Assembly: GCF_008704995.1 (NCBI RefSeq)
Contig: NZ_CP023747.1
Coordinates: 6,420,001 to 6,484,000 of the forward strand
DNA from: Streptomyces nodosus
Lineage (GTDB): Bacteria > Actinomycetota > Actinomycetes > Streptomycetales > Streptomycetaceae
Reading direction: 5' to 3'
DNA length: 64,000 nt
The notes beneath the pieces were generated by a model that was not told where the DNA came from, did not search any database, and worked only from the letters and a program-made list of their open reading frames with translations. Shown one piece after another: positions 58,810 to 64,000 of the stretch. Made by a program: the position numbers and the translations under genes. The number at the start of each line of letters is the position of its first letter. The first letter of the stretch is position 1.

Positions 58810-60024
58810 GTGAGCACCGAAGCGTATGTGTACGACGCGATCCGCACTCCGCGCGGACGCGGCAAGGCCAACGGCGCCCTGCACGGCACCAAGCCCATCG
58901 ATCTGGTGACCGGACTCATCCATGAGGTCCGGCGGCGGTTCCCCGGCCTCGACCCGGCCGCGATCGACGACATCGTGCTCGGCGTGGTGGGCCCGGTCGG
59001 CGACCAGGGGTCCGACATCGCCCGGATCGCCGCGATCGCCGCGGGACTGCCCGACACGGTGGCCGGCGTCCAGGAGAACCGCTTCTGCGCCTCCGGTCTC
59101 GAGGCCGTCAATCTCGCCGCCGCGAAGATCCGTTCGGGCTGGGAGGACCTGGTCCTCGCCGGCGGCGTCGAGTCGATGTCCCGGGTGCCGATGGCCTCGG
59201 ACGGCGGCGCCTGGTTCGCGGACCCGATGACCAACATCGCCACCGACTTCGTGCCGCAGGGCATCGGCGCCGACCTCATCGCCACCATCGAGGGATTCTC
59301 CCGGCGGGACGTCGACGAGTACGCGGCACTGTCCCAGGAGCGCGCGGCGGCGGCCTGGAAGGAGGGCCGCTTCGAGCGGTCCGTGGTGCCGGTGAAGGAC
59401 CGCAGCGGGCTTGTCGTCCTCGACCACGACGAACATCTGCGGCCGGGCACGACCGCCGACTCGCTCGCCAAGCTGAAGCCGTCCTTCGCGGACATCGGCG
59501 AGCTGGGCGGCTTCGACGCGGTGGCGCTGCAGAAGTACCACTGGGTCGAACAGATCGACCATGTCCACCACGCCGGCAACTCCTCCGGCATCGTGGACGG
59601 CGCGGCGCTGGTCGCCATCGGCTCCCGGGAGGTCGGCGAGCGCTACGGGCTGCGGCCCCGCGCCCGGATCGTCTCCGCGGCGGTGTCCGGTTCCGAGCCG
59701 ACGATCATGCTGACCGGGCCCGCGCCCGCCACCCGCAAGGCACTCGCCAAGGCCGGGATGACCGTCGACGACATCGACCTGATCGAGATCAACGAGGCGT
59801 TCGCGGCGGTGGTGCTGCGCTTCGTCAGGGACATGGGGATCTCGCTGGACAAGGTCAACGTCAACGGTGGAGCCATCGCCCTGGGCCACCCGCTGGGAGC
59901 GACCGGGGCGATGCTCCTCGGCACGCTGGTGGACGAGCTGGAACGGCAGGACAAGCGGTACGGACTGGCCACGCTGTGCGTGGGCGGCGGCATGGGCATC
60001 GCCACCGTCGTCGAGCGCGTCTGA
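58810..60024 (+). CDS. fadA: Thiolase (acetyl-CoA acyltransferase)
   Basis: Cleaves 3-ketoacyl-CoA in the last beta-oxidation step (or acts biosynthetically). Thiolase-fold protein of 404 residues with nucleophile C93 (ENRFCASGLEAVN), INEAFAAVV, H360 (GGAIALGHPLGATG) and C390 (LCVGGGMG). GTG start at 58810; GAAAGG upstream. Followed after 30 bp by the FadB-like gene, making the trifunctional FadA/FadB pair. Confidence 0.94.
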   Translation: MSTEAYVYDAIRTPRGRGKANGALHGTKPIDLVTGLIHEVRRRFPGLDPAAIDDIVLGVVGPVGDQGSDIARIAAIAAGLPDTVAGVQENRFCASGLEAVNLAAAKIRSGWEDLVLAGGVESMSRVPMASDGGAWFADPMTNIATDFVPQGIGADLIATIEGFSRRDVDEYAALSQERAAAAWKEGRFERSVVPVKDRSGLVVLDHDEHLRPGTTADSLAKLKPSFADIGELGGFDAVALQKYHWVEQIDHVHHAGNSSGIVDGAALVAIGSREVGERYGLRPRARIVSAAVSGSEPTIMLTGPAPATRKALAKAGMTVDDIDLIEINEAFAAVVLRFVRDMGISLDKVNVNGGAIALGHPLGATGAMLLGTLVDELERQDKRYGLATLCVGGGMGIATVVERV

Positions 60025-60054
60025 CCTTCCCGACGGATCAACGGAGCACCCCTG

Positions 60055-62235
60055 ATGACACCTGAGTCCACCACCATCCGCTGGGAGCAGGACGACACCG
60101 GCATCGTCACCCTCGTCCTGGACGACCCCCACCAGTCCGCCAACACCATGAACCAGGCGTTCAAGGAGTCGATCGCGGCGGTCGCCGAACGCGCCGAGGC
60201 CGAGAAGGACTCCATTCGCGGCATCATCTACACCTCCGCCAAGAAGACCTTCTTCGCGGGCGGCGACCTCAAGGACATGCTGAAGGCCGGTCCCGAGGAC
60301 GCCCAGCAGGCCTTCGACACCGGTGTGGCCATCAAGAACTCCCTGCGCCGCATCGAGACCCTGGGCAAGCCCGTCGTCGCCGCGATCAACGGGGCGGCCC
60401 TGGGCGGCGGCTACGAGATCGCCCTGGCCTCCCACCACCGCATCGCCCTGGACGCCCCCGGCTCCAAGATCGGCCTGCCCGAGGTCACCCTCGGACTGCT
60501 CCCGGCCGGCGGCGGTGTCACCCGCACGGTGCGCCTGATGGGCATCGCCGACGCCCTGTTGAAGGTGCTGCTCCAGGGCACCCAGTACGCGCCCCGGCGG
60601 GCCCTGGAGAACGGTCTCGTCCACGAGGTCGTCGCCACCCGCGAGGAGATGCTGGCCAGGGCGCGCGCCTTCATCGAGGCCAACCCCGAGTCCCGGCAGC
60701 CCTGGGACATGCCCGGCTACAAGATCCCGGGCGGCACCCCGTCCCACCCGAAGTTCGCCGCCAATCTGCCCGCCTTCCCGGCCAGTCTCAGAAAGCAGCT
60801 GGGCGGGGCGCCCTACCCGGCCCCGCGCAACATCCTGGCGGCGGCCGTCGAGGGCTCCCAGGTCGACTTCGAGACCGCCCTGACCATCGAGGCCCGCTAT
60901 TTCACCGAGCTGGTCACCGGGCAGACCGCGAAGAACATGATCCAGGCGTTCTTCTTCGACCTCCAGGCCGTCAACTCCGGCGCCAACCGCCCCCGGGGCA
61001 TCGAGCCCCGCCAGGTCCGCAGGGTCGCCGTCCTCGGCGCCGGGATGATGGGCGCGGGCATCGCCTACGCCTGCGCCCGCGCGGGCATCGAGGTCGTCCT
61101 CAAGGACGTCTCCGCCGAAGCCGCCGCCGGGGGCAAGGGCTACTCCGAGAAGCTGTGCGCCAAGGCCGTCGCCAAGGGCCGTACCACCCAGGAGAAGGCC
61201 GACGCGCTGCTCGCCCGCATCACCCCCACCGCCGAGGCCGCCGATCTCGCGGGCTGCGACGCCGTCATCGAGGCGGTGTTCGAGGACCCGGCGCTCAAGC
61301 ACAAGGTGTTCCAGGAGATCGAGTCCGTCGTCGAGCCCGACGCCCTGCTGTGCTCCAACACCTCGACCCTGCCGATCACCGTGCTCGCCGAAGGCGTCGA
61401 ACGGCAGTCCGACTTCATCGGTCTGCACTTCTTCTCACCGGTCGACAGGATGCCGCTCGTCGAGATCGTCAAGGGGGAGCGGACCGGTGAGGAGGCACTG
61501 GCCCGCGCCTTCGACCTGGTCCGGCAGATCAACAAGACGCCCATCGTCGTCAACGACTCCCGAGGCTTCTTCACCTCCCGGGTCATCGGCCGGTTCATCA
61601 ACGAGGGCGTGGCGATGGTCGGCGAGGGCATCGAGCCCGCGTCCGTCGAGCAGGCGGCGGCGCAGGCGGGCTATCCCGCCAAGGTGCTCTCCCTGATGGA
61701 CGAGCTCACGCTCACCCTGCCGCGCAGGATCCGGGCCGAGTCCAGGCAGGCCGTCGAGGAGGCGGGCGGCACCTGGACGGCACACCCGGCCGACGCCGTC
61801 ATCGACCGTATGGTCGACGAGTTCGGCCGCACCGGGCGCAGCGGCGGCGCCGGCTTCTACGAGTACGGGGAGGACGGGAGGCGCGGACGGCTGTGGCCGG
61901 GCCTGCGCGAGCATTTCACCCGGCCGGGCCACCGGATCCCCTTCGAGGACATGCAGGAACGCATGCTGTTCTCCGAGGCGCTGGACACCGTCCGACTGCT
62001 GGAGGAGGGCGTGCTGACGTCCGTGGCCGACGCCAACATCGGCTCGCTCTTCGGCATCGGCTTCCCCGGCTGGACCGGCGGCGTCCTCCAGTACATCAAC
62101 GGCTACCAGGGCGGGCTGCCCGGCTTCGTGACACGCGCCCGGGAGCTCGCCGAGCGGTACGGCGAGCGGTTCACGCCGCCCGCGCTGCTGGTGGAGAAGG
62201 CGGAGAAGGGCGAGCGGTTCACCGACGCGCGCTGA
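60055..62235 (+). CDS. fadB: FadB-like 3-hydroxyacyl-CoA dehydrogenase / enoyl-CoA hydratase
   Basis: Large multifunctional beta-oxidation enzyme, 726 residues. N-terminal crotonase domain (about 1-290): TSAKKTFFAGGDLKDML, INGAALGGGYEIALASH and GSKIGLPEVTLGLLPAGGGVTRT with the two catalytic Glu equivalents. Then an NAD-binding 3-hydroxyacyl-CoA dehydrogenase (about 315-500): RRVAVLGAGMMGAGIAYACARAGIEVVLKDV, CSNTSTLPIT, GLHFFSPVDRMPLVEIV (catalytic His), NDSRGFFTSRV. C-terminal helical domains follow (GGAGFYEYGEDGRR). It hydrates enoyl-CoA and oxidises 3-hydroxyacyl-CoA, passing product to the thiolase. Confidence 0.94.
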   Translation: MTPESTTIRWEQDDTGIVTLVLDDPHQSANTMNQAFKESIAAVAERAEAEKDSIRGIIYTSAKKTFFAGGDLKDMLKAGPEDAQQAFDTGVAIKNSLRRIETLGKPVVAAINGAALGGGYEIALASHHRIALDAPGSKIGLPEVTLGLLPAGGGVTRTVRLMGIADALLKVLLQGTQYAPRRALENGLVHEVVATREEMLARARAFIEANPESRQPWDMPGYKIPGGTPSHPKFAANLPAFPASLRKQLGGAPYPAPRNILAAAVEGSQVDFETALTIEARYFTELVTGQTAKNMIQAFFFDLQAVNSGANRPRGIEPRQVRRVAVLGAGMMGAGIAYACARAGIEVVLKDVSAEAAAGGKGYSEKLCAKAVAKGRTTQEKADALLARITPTAEAADLAGCDAVIEAVFEDPALKHKVFQEIESVVEPDALLCSNTSTLPITVLAEGVERQSDFIGLHFFSPVDRMPLVEIVKGERTGEEALARAFDLVRQINKTPIVVNDSRGFFTSRVIGRFINEGVAMVGEGIEPASVEQAAAQAGYPAKVLSLMDELTLTLPRRIRAESRQAVEEAGGTWTAHPADAVIDRMVDEFGRTGRSGGAGFYEYGEDGRRGRLWPGLREHFTRPGHRIPFEDMQERMLFSEALDTVRLLEEGVLTSVADANIGSLFGIGFPGWTGGVLQYINGYQGGLPGFVTRARELAERYGERFTPPALLVEKAEKGERFTDAR

Positions 62236-62376
62236 CCCGCGGCGCGGTGTGCGGGACGGGGACCCGGAGCCGGTGCGCACCGGGACCCCGCCCCCGCACG
62301 GCCCCCACGCGTTCCCGGAACCGTGCCGCTAAGGTGCAGGTCGACAGGCACCGGGTGCCGCAGGGGAGGGGCAGAA

Positions 62377-63294
62377 GTGGGTCAGGGAACCGATGTGCTC
62401 GTGCTGGGCGGCGCGGGCGTGGACACCGTCGTGCAGGTGCCGTCGCTGCCGCTGCCGTACGCCGACAGCTACATGATCGAGCACGGGATCGAGACCCGGG
62501 CCGGGCAGACCGGCGACTTCGTGGCGCTCGGCCTGCACGCCCTGGGGCTGCGTACCCATCACCTCGACCTGCTCGGCGACGACCCCGAGGGCGATCTGGT
62601 CCGCGCACTGCACCGCGACCGGGGCATCGCGCTGACGGTGGTGCCGGGACCCGCCGGCACCAAGCGCGCCGTCAACCTGGTCGGCCCGGACGGGCGGCGG
62701 CTCTCCCTGTACGACGTCAGCCGCTCACGCCCCGAGGACCGTTTCCCCGAGTCGACGGTCCGGGAGCTGGCGCGGGGCAGCCGCCATGTTCATGTGGCCA
62801 TCACCCACCCCTGCGCCCCGGCCCTGCCCGTGCTGCGCGAGACCGGGGTCCCCCTCTCCACCGACCTGCACGACTGGGACGGCGAGAACCCGTACCACGA
62901 GCCGTTCGCCCTCGCGGCGGACGTCGTCTTCCTCTCCACGGCGTCCCTGGCCGACCCCGAGCGGACCATGCGGGACATCGCCCGCCGGGGCAGGGCCCAG
63001 GTGGTCGTCGCCACGGCCGGGGCCGAGGGGGCCCACCTCCTGGCCGACGACGAGCTGATCCGGGTCCCGGCCGTCACCCCGCCCGCGCCGGTGGTGGACT
63101 CCAACGGAGCGGGCGACGCCTTCGCCGCCGGTTTTCTCTTCGGGCGCCTCAGCGGTGAGCCGCTCCGGCGCTGTGCGCTGTACGGGGCGGTGGCCGGCGC
63201 CCATGCGTGCACGGTGCCGGCCACGAGGACGGCGCCGTTGGGCAGGGACGCACTGCTGGCCCGGGTGGCCGAGCCGGAGCCGGTCATCCGGTGA
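62377..63294 (+). CDS. PfkB-family sugar kinase
   Basis: Ribokinase-fold ATP-dependent kinase of 305 residues. N-terminal DVLVLGGAGVDTVVQVPSLPLPYADSY; substrate-side Gly-rich GDFVALGLHALGLRTHHLDLLGDDPEG; C-terminal PfkB signature PAPVVDSNGAGDAFAAGFLFGRL with the catalytic Asp. The substrate (ribose, fructose, adenosine-like or other) cannot be told. GTG 62377 follows GGGGAGGGG; it is likely not part of the beta-oxidation operon (141-bp gap). Confidence 0.9.
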   Translation: MGQGTDVLVLGGAGVDTVVQVPSLPLPYADSYMIEHGIETRAGQTGDFVALGLHALGLRTHHLDLLGDDPEGDLVRALHRDRGIALTVVPGPAGTKRAVNLVGPDGRRLSLYDVSRSRPEDRFPESTVRELARGSRHVHVAITHPCAPALPVLRETGVPLSTDLHDWDGENPYHEPFALAADVVFLSTASLADPERTMRDIARRGRAQVVVATAGAEGAHLLADDELIRVPAVTPPAPVVDSNGAGDAFAAGFLFGRLSGEPLRRCALYGAVAGAHACTVPATRTAPLGRDALLARVAEPEPVIR

Positions 63295-63308
63295 CCCGCT
63301 GACGGGGT

Positions 63309-63341
63309 GGGGCGGCACGGCGTCCGTCACCGTGCCGCCCC
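63309..63341. terminator. Terminator between PfkB and aminopeptidase genes
   Basis: Perfect 12-bp stem GGGGCGGCACGG / CCGTGCCGCCCC with a 9-base loop, between convergent stops at 63294 and 63353. Confidence 0.75.
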
Positions 63342-63352
63342 CGCAGCCGTGG

Positions 63353-64000
63353 TCAGTGCCCGTGCGCGTGTCCGTGCACGTCGTTGGTCGCCTCGATCTT
63401 CTTCCAGGACTTCGGCCGGACCGGTGCGGCCTCCGCCCTCGTCAGGGTCGCGGTCCGTGCCGAGGGCGCGGCCGGCTTCGACGGCTGGAACAGCCAGGTG
63501 TCGAAGAGCGCCGCCAGCCGCTTGCCCGACACCTTCTCCGCGTACGCTCGGAAGTCGGCGACCGAGGCGTTGCCGTAGGCGTGCTGCTGCGGCCAGCCCT
63601 TGAGGACGGCGAAGAAGGCGCGGTCGCCGATCTCGTTGCGCAGGGCCTGGACGGCGAGCGCGCCCCGGTCGTACACCGCGGTGTCGAACTGGTTGTCGGG
63701 GCCCGGATCGCCGGGCTTCACGGTCCAGAAGGGGTCGTCGGCCGGGTGCGAGGCATACACATAGTCCGCCAGTTGCTGTGTGGTGCCCTCGCCCTCGTGC
63801 TCCGACCACAGCCACTGCGCGTACCGCGCGAAGCCCTCGTTGATCCAGATGTCCTTCCAGCCCTTCAACGACACGCTGTCGCCGTACCACTGGTGTGCCA
63901 GCTCATGCACGACGACGGAGGTGTTGGAGCCGTTCGCGAACTGCCGGGGGCTGTAGTACACCCGGGTCTGGGTCTCCAGGGCGTACCCGGTGGTCGTGTT
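63353..64000 (-). CDS. M1-family zinc aminopeptidase (partial, 5' end outside window)
   Basis: C-terminal 215 residues of a gluzincin M1 metallopeptidase, probably secreted as in other Streptomyces. Zinc motif VVHELAHQWYGDSV (HExxH) and the third ligand Glu in WINEGFARYAQWLWSEHEG are visible; the ending has a helical part (ADFRAYAEKVSGKRLAALFDTWLF) and a His-rich tail (VHGHAHGH), which could bind metal. The upstream catalytic GAMEN motif and signal lie beyond the window. Confidence 0.93.
   Translation of the reverse strand, partial: NTTTGYALETQTRVYYSPRQFANGSNTSVVVHELAHQWYGDSVSLKGWKDIWINEGFARYAQWLWSEHEGEGTTQQLADYVYASHPADDPFWTVKPGDPGPDNQFDTAVYDRGALAVQALRNEIGDRAFFAVLKGWPQQHAYGNASVADFRAYAEKVSGKRLAALFDTWLFQPSKPAAPSARTATLTRAEAAPVRPKSWKKIEATNDVHGHAHGH

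Noticed and set aside
1..64000. CRISPR arrays, insertion sequences, integrases, tRNA or rRNA genes
   Set aside because: No regularly spaced repeats with unique spacers, no transposase or integrase-like protein, and no tRNA- or rRNA-like sequence was recognised.

Overview
The window is high-GC actinobacterial DNA with strong third-position G/C, GTG and TTG starts, and many overlapping gene pairs. SsgA-like, WhiB-like, small-laccase and PcaV-like proteins mark it as a Streptomyces or close relative. From memory, the order (zwf/opcA/gnd, PPTase, pca genes, LigD-like pair, small laccase, WhiB-like, ssgD, beta-oxidation genes) resembles the SCO66xx-SCO67xx arm of the S. coelicolor chromosome, with accessory genes inserted. 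No tRNA, rRNA, insertion sequence, integrase or CRISPR array was seen.

Layout. 1-3.3 kb: oxidative pentose phosphate genes zwf-opcA-gnd (minus; gnd is cut by the window edge). 3.6-11.7 kb: secreted GH16 beta-1,3-glucanase with CBM6, ClC channel, DUF4232 lipoprotein, remnant of a GH2 beta-galactosidase, GH4 6-phospho-glycosidase, secreted GH18 chitinase. 11.7-15.1 kb: ATP-grasp protein, metallophosphoesterase overlapping an Sfp-type phosphopantetheinyl transferase, and a small unknown protein. 15.4-20.2 kb: an uncharacterised cluster of XRE regulator, ImmA/IrrE-like metallopeptidase, 7-TM protein and FAD oxidoreductase, divergent from a stand-alone MmyB-type ligand-binding protein. 20.4-25.4 kb: GntR regulator divergent from a polyamine-type ABC importer. 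25.4-33.7 kb: LacI regulator, sugar ABC importer, GH13 alpha-glucosidase and secreted GH87 alpha-1,3-glucanase, read here as an alpha-1,3-glucan utilisation locus. 33.8-39.7 kb: DUF2510/LURP-one protein, EamA permease divergent from a TetR regulator, and a frameshifted LAL-type ATPase. 40-44.6 kb: pcaHGBL (minus) divergent from pcaV, without pcaIJF. 44.6-48 kb: divergent LigD-type ligase and polymerase proteins, small laccase. 48-51.4 kb: unknown beta-propeller-like protein, LacI regulator, secreted GH64 beta-1,3-glucanase. 51.6-57.3 kb: VOC protein, WhiB-like protein, two unknowns, acyl-ACP desaturase, ssgD, a small basic protein, endonuclease V. 57.4-64 kb: acyl-CoA racemase, acyl-CoA dehydrogenase remnant, thiolase, FadB-like protein, PfkB kinase, M1 aminopeptidase (cut by the edge).

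How they fit together. Four secreted hydrolases (GH16, GH18, GH64, GH87) together cover beta-1,3-glucan, chitin and alpha-1,3-glucan, the main fungal wall polymers. The GH16 gene, the GH64 gene and the LacI gene beside GH64 share a 14-bp palindrome centred on GAGAGCGCTCTC, so one LacI protein may control two beta-1,3-glucanase genes 46 kb apart. A DasR-like site precedes the chitinase gene. The GH87 gene closes a mal-like operon whose importer and intracellular alpha-glucosidase could take up and split nigero-oligosaccharides. Other readable control sites are a GntR palindrome, a double TetR site, a three-unit palindrome array before the desaturase gene, and a 22-bp palindrome between the XRE gene and the MmyB-type gene.
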